The notes: generated by a model not told the origin, from the sequence alone. A stretch of 64,000 bases of DNA from Desulfomonile tiedjei (GCA_016212925.1 JACRDF010000002.1:62001-126000), one strand, 5' to 3'; positions 1 through 9,227 are shown, counted from the stretch's first letter. Translations and numbers: made by a program.

Positions 1-309
1 GGCGTAGTCATGGACCCAGCCTATGAAAAACGCGCCGAGCAATATCCATAGCACCGCGGGCAGCCACCCCCACTGAATGGCAATGATCGGCCCGATGATC
101 GGCCCCGCGCCCGCAATGGATTTGAATTGATAACCGTAAAGGATGTTCTTGCTGGTGGGCATGAACTCCACGCCGTCCATGTACATCTTGGCGGGAGTGG
201 CCCGGCTGGCATCGGCTTGGATAATCTTGGAGTCAACGTACTTGGCGTAGAACTTGTACCCGACGTAAGCGACGATGAAGCCTATAATCAGGACATAGAT
301 TGCGTTCAT
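1..309 (-). CDS. cstA: Carbon starvation protein CstA, N-terminal part
   Basis: This is the first 103 codons of a minus-strand gene that runs off the left edge of the window. The translation starts MNAIYVLIIGFIVAYVGYKF, followed by a helix-rich stretch containing QFKSIAGAGPIIGPIIAI and a third hydrophobic segment ending in WVHDYA. These match the conserved N-terminus of the CstA family, inner-membrane transporters that import peptides and, in some members, pyruvate. The GAGPIIGP motif is the most diagnostic part. The ATG at 309 is preceded by an AAGGGGG Shine-Dalgarno sequence about seven bases upstream, which fixes the start. The gene is divergent from the MaoC gene across a 0.5-kb intergenic region. 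Substrate cannot be told from this fragment. Confidence 0.92.
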   Translation of the reverse strand, partial: MNAIYVLIIGFIVAYVGYKFYAKYVDSKIIQADASRATPAKMYMDGVEFMPTSKNILYGYQFKSIAGAGPIIGPIIAIQWGWLPAVLWILLGAFFIGWVHDYA

Positions 310-813
310 GGTCTGACCCCCTTCTTATGACTATAAAGCCTTCTATTTAGATCCCCCATGTCCAAAGCCGGGGACCGGGAGACCTTGTTTCCAGACTCTA
401 CCTATGTCGTCGTGGGCCAATGGACCCAGCATTCACAGCGGTCATTTTTGGAGCGCGACTCTCGGTCTTCCGGTGAGTCGGCAAATCCTGACTCCGGTCC
501 AACCGATGTAGGCGGCGGGGACCCAACCAAAATACGCATTGATTCCCGAATGTTCGACGAGAATAGTACACCCGGTAGTTTCAGTGTCAAGTACTATTTT
601 GCCGCTTCGATAACCACTCACCTGCGCGGGGACGCCTCGGGTGGCAAAACAACCTCCTGGTCCGCGGTCTCTGGGATAAAGCGGTTTTCCCAAACCTCCC
701 CGCGCAACCGAACAGACTACATAATCCGGTTTTCTGTTTGACATTGTCCGTTACAACAGGGAAGAATGGAGCCAATCCTATGGAACGTCGCGTCTTGGGC
801 GGGGGAAATTTCA
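310..813. other. Divergent intergenic region cstA / maoC
   Basis: About 500 bp between two divergent genes. The open frames here have no ribosome binding site, and their composition does not look like protein. Apart from the cstA Shine-Dalgarno and a possible promoter at 738-767 I see nothing specific; promoters for both genes must lie here. Confidence 0.5.
738..767 (+). promoter_or_regulatory. Possible sigma-70 promoter for the MaoC gene
   Basis: A perfect TTGACA at 738-743 is followed after 18 bases by AAGAAT (4 of 6 matches to the -10 consensus) at 762-767. It would start transcription about 40 bases before the ATG at 814. The weak -10 keeps confidence low. Confidence 0.35.
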
Positions 814-1242
814 ATGACAGGGAAGAGCATCGTCGAACTCAAGGTAGGTGAAGCGGCTGAGTTCAGCAAGACCGTTTCTGAATCGGATGTGTACCTTTAT
901 GCCGGAGTAACCGGGGACTTCAACCCGGCTCATGTCAATGAGGCGTACGCGGGGGAAACTTTTTTCAAGACGAGAATTGCCCACGGCATGCTCACGGCGG
1001 GGTTCATTTCGACCATCCTGGGCACCAAGCTTCCCGGTCCGGGAACTATTTATCTGAGGCAGGAACTGAACTTCCTGGCCCCTGTGCGAATCGGCGATAC
1101 TGTGACCGCCAAGGTGGAGGTCATTGAAATCATATCCGAAAAGAATCGTGTGAGGCTCAAGACCACTTGTGTCAACCAGGAAGGCACTCAGGTCCTTGAC
1201 GGCGAAGCTCTCGTCAGCCCGCCGAAACCGTCCAAGGCATAA
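814..1242 (+). CDS. MaoC-like (R)-enoyl-CoA hydratase
   Basis: A 142-residue single hot-dog-fold protein of the MaoC dehydratase family, the size of PhaJ-type (R)-specific enoyl-CoA hydratases. The hydratase motif is intact: GDFNPAHVNEAYA carries the catalytic Asp and His, followed by TRIAHGMLTAGF, the usual acyl-CoA-binding helix, and a C-terminal strand region ending in GEALVSPP. It should hydrate 2-enoyl-CoA to (R)-3-hydroxyacyl-CoA in the cytoplasm, or act on a related thioester. I chose the ATG at 814 because GGGGGAAA lies about seven bases upstream; an in-frame ATG at 766 would add a poorly conserved N-terminus. It stands alone and convergent to the MBL gene, so its pathway (fatty acid, polyhydroxyalkanoate or other CoA ester) is not shown by context. 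Confidence 0.85.
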   Translation: MTGKSIVELKVGEAAEFSKTVSESDVYLYAGVTGDFNPAHVNEAYAGETFFKTRIAHGMLTAGFISTILGTKLPGPGTIYLRQELNFLAPVRIGDTVTAKVEVIEIISEKNRVRLKTTCVNQEGTQVLDGEALVSPPKPSKA

Positions 1243-1325
1243 ACAGACCCCAAATTCCACGGCTATACAAAGCGTCCTGAGGTGAGACAGTTCTTTCCCC
1301 GCGGGACGTTTAAATTCCGCTCAAC

Positions 1326-2099
1326 TTACCATTCGATGGTGGGGCCGACTTCATCCTGGCGGGCACAACAGATCTTTCCGTTTTGTTCAAGGAATTCTCG
1401 GAGGGAGGTTTGCGCGCATTCAAGCGCCAGTTCGGCACGGTTATTGGTCTCCGACATGTGGGCAAGAACAACCGCTTGCAGCTCATCGGAGAATATGCGC
1501 TGAAGCAGGCGAGCGCTGTCGGGGTTTGACAGATGACCGAGGCGCCCTCGGACCCGTTGCTTCAATTCCCACGGATAAGGGCCGTCCATCAACATTTTGG
1601 GGTCGTGGTTGCTCTCCAGTACCACCACTTGCAGGCCGGTCAAATGGGTTGTGACGAGCCCGGTAGCTGTTCCGAGGTCCGTGGCGATCCCCAGCCGGGC
1701 CGACCCCATGCAGATACGGAACCCCACAGGATCAACGCAATCGTGGGGAACTGAAAAAGGATGAATCTTGAATCCGGCTGCGCGAAAGACTTTGCCGGTC
1801 TCGAAAATCTCCAACCGGTGGACCGCACCCACACTGCTCTCGACCACGGACCAGGTGCCCTCATTTATCCAAACGGGGAGTTTGTATTTTCTCGAAAGGA
1901 CCCCCACTCCCTTCACATGGTCCGAATGGCCGTGCGAAACGAGAATCCCCTTCAACGATCCCGGATCGATCCCCACCGTGTCCAGTCTCAGGGAGATTTG
2001 CTTGGCGGAAAGACCCGCGTCCACCAGCACGGCCGAGCCGTTGCACTGCACCAAGAATGAGTTCCCGGCGCTGCCGCTGGCGAGTGGGGTTATTCTCAT
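1326..2099 (-). CDS. MBL-fold metallohydrolase, YycJ/WalJ-like
   Basis: A 257-residue metallo-beta-lactamase-fold hydrolase. The N-terminus MRITPLASGSAGNSFLV and the metal-binding motif SHGHSDHVKGVGV are typical of the YycJ group, which includes likely 5'-3' exonucleases. Later ligands appear as VPHDC, ATDLG, ESNHD and the C-terminal LAHMSETNN. The Asp-His pair of HxHxDH is intact, so it should bind two metal ions. I prefer the ATG at 2099, which fits the family N-terminus and has GGAG six bases upstream, over the ATG at 2111. It is followed by no other minus-strand gene and may be cotranscribed with the upstream membrane protein gene, about 115 bases away. Confidence 0.85.
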   Translation of the reverse strand: MRITPLASGSAGNSFLVQCNGSAVLVDAGLSAKQISLRLDTVGIDPGSLKGILVSHGHSDHVKGVGVLSRKYKLPVWINEGTWSVVESSVGAVHRLEIFETGKVFRAAGFKIHPFSVPHDCVDPVGFRICMGSARLGIATDLGTATGLVTTHLTGLQVVVLESNHDPKMLMDGPYPWELKQRVRGRLGHLSNPDSARLLQRIFSDELQAVVLAHMSETNNRAELALECAQTSLREFLEQNGKICCARQDEVGPTIEW

Positions 2100-2213
2100 T
2101 CCGCTCTCCATGCTCCCTTACACGCATTGATCGGCCGCGAAAATTATCGCCCCCGAGAAGTTGTGTCAAGTCATATATCAAAGAAGCGTTTTCCTCAATG
2201 GCAAACTCGTTCT

Positions 2214-2738
2214 TCAGGCATATCCGAGTAGCTTTCCCACAACCAAGGCCGTGAAAACGAGGCATACTATCCATGCCTGGATCAGGGGCCCATGCTTGGA
2301 AGGGGGATTCACGAGCAGTTCCGCGGCAGCACCTGAAATTTTCTCCTTGGGGATGAAAGTCATCATCTTTTCGACGAGATCCGTGAAAGGCTGAATGGTG
2401 TTGGTGAAGATGACAGGGCGTCCGTTTTCCGTTTGGAGAATCATGAACAGCTTCCGCCCGGCCTGCACCGCATCCAGCGATTCGACCTGCGACCATTCGA
2501 ATCGAACGGTCCGGAGGAACTTGGAGACTGTGATACCCTTGGAATCTAGACTTATTCTCCTTGCCAAGATTTCGGCCCCCAGATAAAAGAACGGTGAAAG
2601 CAGCACCGCGAGCAGAATTCCCCTTTCACTGAGCCCCTCCAGAAACAACAGAAAGGCTCCGAAGCCGATGGCCAACACCACGGGCGGAATCACACGGGGA
2701 TCGACTCTATACAGGTTTGCCTGCATTTTTTCTTCCAT
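2214..2738 (-). CDS. Membrane protein with bacterial PH-like domain
   Basis: A 174-residue protein not assigned to a named family. Two hydrophobic segments near residues 15-55 form a hairpin, then a beta-rich region (ARRISLDSKGITVSKF ... RFEWSQVESLDAV ... PVIFTNTIQPF) has the look of a bacterial PH (bPH) domain, and a final helix (WIVCLVFTALVVGKLLGY) returns to the membrane. The ATG at 2738 has GAAGAGG eight bases upstream and is preferred to the GTG at 2747. It sits upstream of the MBL gene on the same strand. Function unknown; bPH domains in membrane proteins usually serve structural or sensing roles. Confidence 0.65.
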   Translation of the reverse strand: MEEKMQANLYRVDPRVIPPVVLAIGFGAFLLFLEGLSERGILLAVLLSPFFYLGAEILARRISLDSKGITVSKFLRTVRFEWSQVESLDAVQAGRKLFMILQTENGRPVIFTNTIQPFTDLVEKMMTFIPKEKISGAAAELLVNPPSKHGPLIQAWIVCLVFTALVVGKLLGYA

Positions 2739-2849
2739 CCTGTACACCTCTTCACTTGTGGCACCAGATATCGTATGATAGCATTCACATCTTCGTTGGC
2801 GGACGGTTTTTTAGGAAACCCTCGCAAACTTCAAAAGTGAGGACCTCTA

Positions 2850-4154
2850 ATGGTGACGCTCAAACACGTAAAGCTTTCGTTTATCATAATAATTGCTCTA
2901 GCGCTTTTTTGGGCAGGACCTGTCGCTTACGCGGAGACCCAGAGCAAATCGCCGGATTATAAGGAGTTGAAGCTTTTCCGGCAGGTCATGGGGATTGTTC
3001 AAAAGAATTATGTCAAGGAAGTCGCTGACAAAGACCTTGTTCAGGGCGCGATCAACGGAATGTTACAGTCTTTGGATGCTCATTCCTCCTTTCTAACCGA
3101 GGACATGTTCAAGGAGCTTCAGGTCGAGACAAAGGGAGAATTCGGCGGCCTCGGTATTGAGATTACCCTTGAGAGCGGGGTCCTGACCGTGGTTTCACCC
3201 ATAGAGGACACCCCTGCGTTCAAGGCTGGTGTCAAACCGGGCGACAAAATCATCAAAATAAACGGGGAATCGACCAAGAATATTACGCTCCTCAAAGCCG
3301 TCAAAATGATGAGGGGCCCAAAAGGATCGAAAGTCACCATCACGATAATGCGCGAAGGGTGGCGTAAATTTAAGGACTTTAACATAGTTAGAGACATCAT
3401 TCATGTCCACTCCGTGAAGAAGGAGACTCTGGAATCCGGCTACCCGTACGTGAAGGTGGTCAACTTCCAGGAAAGCACTGACAACGACCTTGTCAGCGCT
3501 GTAAAAGAGTTGGGCGGAGACGACAGTATCAAGGGAATGGTTCTTGACCTGCGCAACAACCCTGGAGGCCTCCTGGATCAGGCGGTTAAAGTCGCGAACC
3601 TTTTTGTTGATAAGGGCCTAATAGTCTACACAGACGGCAGGGTGAAGGACCAGCGCATGGAATTCCGTGCAACTCGCACGGGCAAGCATTACAAGTTCAA
3701 GGTTGCCGTGCTGATCAACGAGGGCAGCGCGAGCGCCTCGGAGATCGTAGCCGGGGCCTTGCAGGATCATGACCGCGGGGTGATTTTCGGCACCAAGTCT
3801 TTCGGCAAAGCGTCCGTACAAACCATTATTCCTCTGGAGAACGGGTCCGGACTTCGACTGACCACGGCCTATTACTACACTCCCAAAGGCCGCCACATCC
3901 AGAAGACCGGCATAGTGCCGGATGTGGACATGAAGGAAGAGGTCCAGAAACAGCAGGACGAAGAAGCGGAAGAGGACGCCAAGCCTGAAGCCAAAAAGCA
4001 GAAAAAGAGCCGCACGCTTCAGCAGAAGGTCGACCCCGAGAACGATCTGGTGCTGCGTCGAGCCTTGACTTGGCTGAAGTCCGATGTGTCGGTAAAGCAA
4101 TACAAGATGGAGCAACAGAAGCCCATTCCCGACACCGCATGGTACAATAAATAG
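2850..4154 (+). CDS. ctpA: C-terminal processing peptidase (S41 family)
   Basis: A 434-residue secreted or membrane-anchored serine protease. Residues 1-30 form a signal sequence ending near AYAE. A short helical region follows, then a PDZ domain (about 95-180; GGLGIEITLESG, KAGVKPGDKIIKINGES), then the S41 protease core. The core contains LDLRNNPGGLLDQAV, the nucleophile motif NEGSASASEIVAG and the lysine of GTKSFGKASVQT, so the Ser-Lys dyad is intact. The C-terminus carries a highly charged Glu/Lys stretch (about 370-395) of uncertain role. CtpA-type proteases trim periplasmic proteins and cell-wall hydrolases. The ATG at 2850 has GAGG seven bases upstream. The gene is alone on its strand here. 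Confidence 0.93.
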   Translation: MVTLKHVKLSFIIIIALALFWAGPVAYAETQSKSPDYKELKLFRQVMGIVQKNYVKEVADKDLVQGAINGMLQSLDAHSSFLTEDMFKELQVETKGEFGGLGIEITLESGVLTVVSPIEDTPAFKAGVKPGDKIIKINGESTKNITLLKAVKMMRGPKGSKVTITIMREGWRKFKDFNIVRDIIHVHSVKKETLESGYPYVKVVNFQESTDNDLVSAVKELGGDDSIKGMVLDLRNNPGGLLDQAVKVANLFVDKGLIVYTDGRVKDQRMEFRATRTGKHYKFKVAVLINEGSASASEIVAGALQDHDRGVIFGTKSFGKASVQTIIPLENGSGLRLTTAYYYTPKGRHIQKTGIVPDVDMKEEVQKQQDEEAEEDAKPEAKKQKKSRTLQQKVDPENDLVLRRALTWLKSDVSVKQYKMEQQKPIPDTAWYNK

Positions 4155-4227
4155 TTTTTTACTCATTCGGAAGAGGCCGATCAGCATCTCGTCAAGATGA
4201 CGGCGATGGCCGATGATAATGCAAACG

Positions 4228-4246
4228 GCGGGCACGGCCCGCCCTA
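4228..4246. repeat. Palindromic repeat GGCGGGC...GCCCGCC
   Basis: A GC-rich inverted repeat with arms GGCGGGC and GCCCGCC in the 177-bp gap between ctpA and the convergent radical SAM gene. Similar elements occur near 14290 and 23423, so this belongs to a dispersed palindrome family rather than being a local terminator; no T tract follows. Confidence 0.5.
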
Positions 4247-4331
4247 CGAACTTAGTTCCCGTAGTATCATATTAGTTGCCAATTTACCTGCCGGCCCACA
4301 TTAATACTACCTGCTTGCTTGCCCACCGGCA

Positions 4332-5483
4332 TTAGACGAAGCGCCGTTTTATTGCCTGAAGATACTCGGGCACTCCTCCGGGCAGTTCTTTGTCGATTTG
4401 TCTCTTGGCATCTTGCAGACGCGCGTTCATGACCGGATGTTTCAAATCATCCAGACTCCTCAATGCTCCACCTCTTCGCCCCAATTGGAACAGGAGCCTG
4501 TCTTCGTCCGGCAGGTTCAGGTATCGGTCAATGATGCCCAGGATCCGGTCTTTGTCCTCAGGAAGCTTGCCTTCAACCTCTTCAAGGAGGTTCAAAATGT
4601 GGTCACTCACCAGGGTGGTAGAAATCCCATTCAGTGTCGCGATCATCAATCGGATTTCTCGCACCATGCGATCCTCGTCCGGCGGGTTGAATTTACCTGC
4701 TTCAACCATTTCCGCCAGCGGTGTCCCGTGCCTCGCATAAAGTGACCGGAACCTCACAAATGCAGGATTGATGGCGTTTATGACTCGAGCCGTTTCGAGC
4801 GCGTTTTCGTCGGACAGCTCGATTCCGCCTATTCCCGGCATCACATACAGGCAGAGCGAAAGCCCGGCTTCGACCACGCGCTTTCCCCCTTCGATGATCT
4901 GATCCGCACGGGCCCCTTTGTCCACAAGCTTTAAGACGCGATCCGAACCAGATTCCATCCCCACATGAAGCCTCGCGAGCCCCGCTTCCTTGAGCCGGAT
5001 GAATTCGTCGACAGTCTTACCTTGGAGAGTGTTGGCCCTGGCGTAGGAGGTTACCCTTTCTACTTGCGGAAAGGTCTTTCTGATGTGATTAAGTATGGAG
5101 ATGAGAGACTCAGTGGACAGCATGAGTGAGTTGGCGTCCTGCAGGAATACCGTGTCGCCGCCGGATGCGATCCACAGAGCCACGGACCTGAATGAGTCAG
5201 GAAGCGTAGAATCCCGCAGCACTTTGGTGAGAACTCGCTGCGTCATAACGCCTCCGTCACCCATCTCGCAGGAGATCTCCTTGATGCGGTCACCGACTGC
5301 CTTTGCAGCGTCCACGTCCGCGTTCACTTCCTGCACCGTCCTGCGGGAAAATTTTTTTCCTTTATAGGTGCTGCAGAAAGCGCACCGGTTCCATGGGCAG
5401 TTGCGGGTAACTCGTATCAGTAGGCTTCCTGCCTCGCTGGGGGGGCGAATTGGTCCTTGTTCGAATTCCAACGCTGTGTTCAT
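4332..5483 (-). CDS. Radical SAM protein with CX4CX2C cluster motif
   Basis: A 383-residue radical SAM enzyme of unknown substrate. The cluster motif reads RNCPWNRCAFCSTYKG with cysteines 29, 34 and 37, a CX4CX2C spacing instead of the usual CX3CX2C. A TIM-barrel core follows (EISCEMGDGGVMT, ALWIASGGDTVFLQDANSL, RLHVGMESGSDRVLKLVDKG, CLYVMPGIGG), and the C-terminal 90 residues are helical. The pattern is of the Elp3/HemN-like superfamily ('B12-binding-less' rSAM); the CPWNRC version is seen in a group found in many anaerobes, from memory. The ATG at 5483 has AAGGA seven bases upstream; an upstream in-frame start at 5555 would add a non-conserved tail. Divergent from the TPR-kinase-like gene. 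Confidence 0.8.
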   Translation of the reverse strand: MNTALEFEQGPIRPPSEAGSLLIRVTRNCPWNRCAFCSTYKGKKFSRRTVQEVNADVDAAKAVGDRIKEISCEMGDGGVMTQRVLTKVLRDSTLPDSFRSVALWIASGGDTVFLQDANSLMLSTESLISILNHIRKTFPQVERVTSYARANTLQGKTVDEFIRLKEAGLARLHVGMESGSDRVLKLVDKGARADQIIEGGKRVVEAGLSLCLYVMPGIGGIELSDENALETARVINAINPAFVRFRSLYARHGTPLAEMVEAGKFNPPDEDRMVREIRLMIATLNGISTTLVSDHILNLLEEVEGKLPEDKDRILGIIDRYLNLPDEDRLLFQLGRRGGALRSLDDLKHPVMNARLQDAKRQIDKELPGGVPEYLQAIKRRFV

Positions 5484-5621
5484 GAATGTGTCCTTCACTC
5501 CGGAAATTCCATTGGATTTTCTCGACTTTTCAGTGCCGAGAGGATTTGCTCCCATCGCGCATTCTATGGTAAGATTGATTGTTTCTTAGTATAGCGACCT
5601 CCATTGAATGAGGGAATATCC

Positions 5622-8600
5622 TTGAAACAAACTTTCTCTCGACAAGCTCTCGTATTCTGCTTTGTTCTTTCCCTTTCCGCTTGTTGCTTTCTCGCCCCGG
5701 TCTATGGTCAAGGCCAGTTTCCTAACGCGGTAAAGATTGTGGCGCCCGACGGCATCTCGGCAAAGGTCTTTTCCCAGCCCAAAGTGGGCTCGGAAGTATT
5801 GGATACCGCCTTCAACGGCGTCATCCTCGAAGCGGTCGGGCCAAAGGAAGATTTTATAGAGGTTAGGCTTCCGGGCAAGAAAGTCACGGGATACGTGCTG
5901 AAGGAACACACTAAGGCCTGGGAGGCGCCCCCCATCAGTGGGTCTTCTCCCATACTCATTGCCGTTGCAGTCATTGTCATCGCCGCGTTGATCGGCGCGG
6001 GCTTGTTCTGGCTGATGAAACTGAAGCGAACCAAGGAGGTGGCTGTTCATGCCGCGTCGATTCCCGCCGCGATGAAGCGAGCCGAAGAGCATTTTCGCGC
6101 CGGGGATTATGGGAACGCAATAAAGGAGTTCAACAACTACCTGGGGCTTCAGGGAGGAGAAATAAGAAATCCCGACATATATAGACGACTGGCCGTGTGT
6201 CATCAGCAAACCAATGAAATCCCCGAGGCGATCCAGTGTTGGGAAAAGATGCGTGCTTTGGGAGGGCTTAAGACCACGGACGACTACGCTCTGGGTGTCG
6301 AACTGATGAGCGCCCAGGGCCGCGAAGCCGAGGCAGCGGACATATACGAACAGATCCTGGAAAATGAACCTGATGACGGAAAGCGTTATGAAATCCACAA
6401 GAGACTCTTCGAGACTTACCGCAGATTAAAGGAGCCGAAGAGACTGGTCAAACATGCCGTCAAGCTCATTCCTATGGGAGGCGATGCAACCCAAGTTATT
6501 TCAGACACGGTGAATTTCCTGATGAGCGAGGGGCAGTCCGACTTAGCCATCAACTTGGACAATAAAGATCTGGTGAAGGCCCTGTGCGAGGAGTTCGTGG
6601 AAGACGGAGTCAAGACCCCCGAGGCGGGTCGGATCTACCTGAAATGTCTCGAATACGACCGGACGGATCAACGGTTGCACAAACTCCTGGCGGAGATTTA
6701 CAGCGAAGGCGGCGATTACAGAAGGGCCGTGAGCGAACTGACCATACTCCATCAGCTGGATAAGGACCAGTCCGAAATCTATATGGAGCAAGCCGCAAGA
6801 ATATACGTGGAGAACGCGCGCGTCCAGGACGCCATCGCCGAAGGCAACCCGTTAATAATCAAGAAAATAGCCCAGATATTCCTTGCGCACTCCGAAGTCC
6901 ACTCCGACGCGGTGGCTGTCTATGAAAAGGTCTTGGAATTCCAGCCAAGAGCGATCGGAGTTAACAAAATGCTCAGTACTGTTTATCTCACTCGGGGAGA
7001 TCTTAAGAAATACATGGAAAAGTTGCGCCTCCTCCAGGAGATAGACGGTGTCAACCAGGATTACCTCACGGATCTTGCCCAATGCATTATAGATAACGAC
7101 CTGATCGAGCAGACAATAAAAGAAGGAAACCGCGAACTAAATGCCAAGATGCTGAAACAATTGATCAAGAGGGGCGTTTCCAACGATGCGGCAGTGTCTA
7201 TATTGGAGCGACTGGTTAAGCATGAAACGGAGAATGCACTGATTCGTGGGGCCCTCGCCAGGGCTTACGAGCAAAGGGGCGAGTACGGGAAGAGCGTTGA
7301 ACACCTGGTCCTCATGGTCAAATCGAAGCCCGACGACGAGGAACTGATCGAGAGGACCGCGAGAATTGCAGTTGAGCACAATTTCCTGGAGCCCGTACTG
7401 CAACATGGCATCGGACGGCTTGTTTCAGTCACCGCCGAGGAGTTGGTAAAAGCCCAGGCCGACGGTACCACTTGCCGGCAGGTGCTTGAAAGGGCCCGGA
7501 AAGAGGACCCGCTCAACACCCCGATCAGGAATTATCTTGATTCGATCGGGTCTAAACCGGCTCCCGCGGGCCGCGAGTACTCTCCGACGGCCGCGAAGGC
7601 ACAAACCCAGGGGGCAAGTGCGGGTGTTTTACCCTCTATTGTCTCATCCGTGGCGAGTGCCCCCGTGAAGGAATCCACTCAACCACCGAGCGGCCAAGCC
7701 TCTCGGGCCCAAGGTTGGCCTCAAGAGAGTCCGGTAGCGGCAAAACCGACGCCGGCCGCCAAGGTTTCGAAGCCCCCGGCGCCCACAAAACCGGAGGCAT
7801 CAAAGCCGGCCCAACCTGAAAAGCCTGCATCGGCCATACCGGAGGAAAGCGCTAAACCCACTCCGCAAGTGCAGCCTCAGTTCATCTCCATTACCGCGCC
7901 GACTATACCAGTGGCGGAGAAAGCCATTACGACTTTCGTGTCAGCTCATTCCCAAGGATCGAAGCTTCGTTACACGCGGGAAGAACTGTTCCTTCCAGCC
8001 TCCGGAGGCCTGGCTTACAAGGATGCTGAAGAGGTGTCGAGTGATGGGTGGGGCACCGTGAAGGTAGGCGCGGAGGTGAACACTGACCGGCTCGTGCTGA
8101 TCCGTATTTTCAAAAAGGGTCTGCTCGATTCCACAGCAATGAAAGAATTCATTGAAGAAGTGGGAGACCAGAGCTTCAGCATGGCACATGAGAGTATCCT
8201 GGCTTTGGAAGAAGCGGTTACAGGGCCGACGAATGAGTTCGGGCTCATTCATCCCTATCTTCCGAAAACCCTGGAGCAGGTCGTAAAGGCAAACAGGCCG
8301 CCTGATCTGGGTGTACGGTTGCGGCTGATGGACCAAATTATTGATGGTTTGGCCTATGCTCACAATTACAAAGGCCGCGACGGACGACTTCGAAAAGCAT
8401 TTCACCTTCATCTGCAGCCATCGGTGATCTTCGTGAGCGAAGACCTTACGCTATGCCGTATAAGCGGTCTTGGATACGCCCAAATCTATAGGAACCTTAC
8501 GAGGGCGAAGCGTCCGCGATGGGAAGAGCCGGGAATGAATCCGGCTACAATGCCGCCGGAGTTCTTCCGGGCAAAACCCGCTACGGTTCCCGAAAGAGCT

Positions 8601-8858
8601 TCAGAAGTCTATTCTCTTGGGGCTTTGATTTACTTCGCCGCAACGGGGGAGTTTCCTTTTGAGGGACCCGCGTTTGACGATTACAAGTTTCAACACACGC
8701 GGGTTTTCGCCGCTCCCCCCAGACTGATCAATTCTGCGGTTCCGGACTGGCTGGAGCCCATCATCCTGGGATGCCTTGAAAAAGAGCCACACAAGCGCTG
8801 GAGCACTGTTGCGGAAATTCAGCAAGCTTTCAAGAGAGGGTTGGGTTCATCCAAATAG
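5622..8858 (+). CDS. Membrane TPR protein with C-terminal pseudokinase domain
   Basis: A 1078-residue multidomain protein. A signal peptide (about 1-27) leads to an SH3-like beta domain (about 30-100), a transmembrane helix (ILIAVAVIVIAALIGAGLFW), then some 500 cytoplasmic residues of TPR-like helix pairs, a Pro/Ala/Lys-rich linker (about 640-765), and a kinase-like domain (about 780-1075). The C-lobe landmarks PPEFF, EVYSLGALIYFAATGEFPF and EKEPHKRWS are clear. The catalytic residues are not: the VAIK lysine is Arg828, HRDLKPxN reads HLHLQPSV (928-935), and the DFG Asp is Gly949. It therefore looks like a pseudokinase. I chose the TTG at 5622, with GAGGGA six bases upstream and a proper signal peptide after it, over the TTG at 5604. 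Confidence 0.8.
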   Translation: MKQTFSRQALVFCFVLSLSACCFLAPVYGQGQFPNAVKIVAPDGISAKVFSQPKVGSEVLDTAFNGVILEAVGPKEDFIEVRLPGKKVTGYVLKEHTKAWEAPPISGSSPILIAVAVIVIAALIGAGLFWLMKLKRTKEVAVHAASIPAAMKRAEEHFRAGDYGNAIKEFNNYLGLQGGEIRNPDIYRRLAVCHQQTNEIPEAIQCWEKMRALGGLKTTDDYALGVELMSAQGREAEAADIYEQILENEPDDGKRYEIHKRLFETYRRLKEPKRLVKHAVKLIPMGGDATQVISDTVNFLMSEGQSDLAINLDNKDLVKALCEEFVEDGVKTPEAGRIYLKCLEYDRTDQRLHKLLAEIYSEGGDYRRAVSELTILHQLDKDQSEIYMEQAARIYVENARVQDAIAEGNPLIIKKIAQIFLAHSEVHSDAVAVYEKVLEFQPRAIGVNKMLSTVYLTRGDLKKYMEKLRLLQEIDGVNQDYLTDLAQCIIDNDLIEQTIKEGNRELNAKMLKQLIKRGVSNDAAVSILERLVKHETENALIRGALARAYEQRGEYGKSVEHLVLMVKSKPDDEELIERTARIAVEHNFLEPVLQHGIGRLVSVTAEELVKAQADGTTCRQVLERARKEDPLNTPIRNYLDSIGSKPAPAGREYSPTAAKAQTQGASAGVLPSIVSSVASAPVKESTQPPSGQASRAQGWPQESPVAAKPTPAAKVSKPPAPTKPEASKPAQPEKPASAIPEESAKPTPQVQPQFISITAPTIPVAEKAITTFVSAHSQGSKLRYTREELFLPASGGLAYKDAEEVSSDGWGTVKVGAEVNTDRLVLIRIFKKGLLDSTAMKEFIEEVGDQSFSMAHESILALEEAVTGPTNEFGLIHPYLPKTLEQVVKANRPPDLGVRLRLMDQIIDGLAYAHNYKGRDGRLRKAFHLHLQPSVIFVSEDLTLCRISGLGYAQIYRNLTRAKRPRWEEPGMNPATMPPEFFRAKPATVPERASEVYSLGALIYFAATGEFPFEGPAFDDYKFQHTRVFAAPPRLINSAVPDWLEPIILGCLEKEPHKRWSTVAEIQQAFKRGLGSSK

Positions 8859-8942
8859 CGAGGAACAAAACCGACCGTTAGCAGGCCGAAGCATACTCAG
8901 GTCACATATAAGGCACTTTACTCTACAGAGACGTTCAATATG

Positions 8943-9227
8943 TCATGCAACCCGGATTTCATTGCATGAGGCTTCGCAGTTCTGATCGCAGCGTTCCTGA
9001 TCCGTGGGCAAGCTGTCGATGTAACTAGTCATGACCTTGCAGCGCTCACATGGATTGTACGCAGATTCATGACGCGTCACTCTTCCTCTGATCCGCGAAG
9101 ACATATGGATTTTAAGGTCCTTGATGTCATTGTACATTTTTAAACAATGACGGATGCTCCATCTCCCTTTGAATACTCTGCAGGTCACCGCATATTGCTC
9201 CAGCCACCTTTTTTGGTCCGCCCTCAT
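8943..9227 (-). CDS. Small four-Cys protein (paralogue of 23751-23960)
   Basis: A 94-residue protein not in a family I recognise. Its middle reads WLEQYAVTCRVFKGRWSIRH followed by CLKMY, and further on NPCERCK, with more cysteines at the C-terminus (ERCDQNCEASC). The gene at 23751-23960 encodes a shorter relative with the same pattern: WL, then C, KGRW, CL, and later PCxxC. The four shared cysteines suggest a metal site, probably zinc. The ATG at 9227 has AAGGGAG upstream. The coding strand is opposite to both flanking genes, and it lies in otherwise non-coding DNA, as does its relative. No function can be given. Confidence 0.6.
   Translation of the reverse strand: MRADQKRWLEQYAVTCRVFKGRWSIRHCLKMYNDIKDLKIHMSSRIRGRVTRHESAYNPCERCKVMTSYIDSLPTDQERCDQNCEASCNEIRVA

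Noticed and set aside
358-741. Plus-strand open frame of 127 codons upstream of the MaoC gene
   Set aside because: No Shine-Dalgarno, charged and Ser/Arg-rich composition typical of random frames, and three other overlapping frames in the same stretch.
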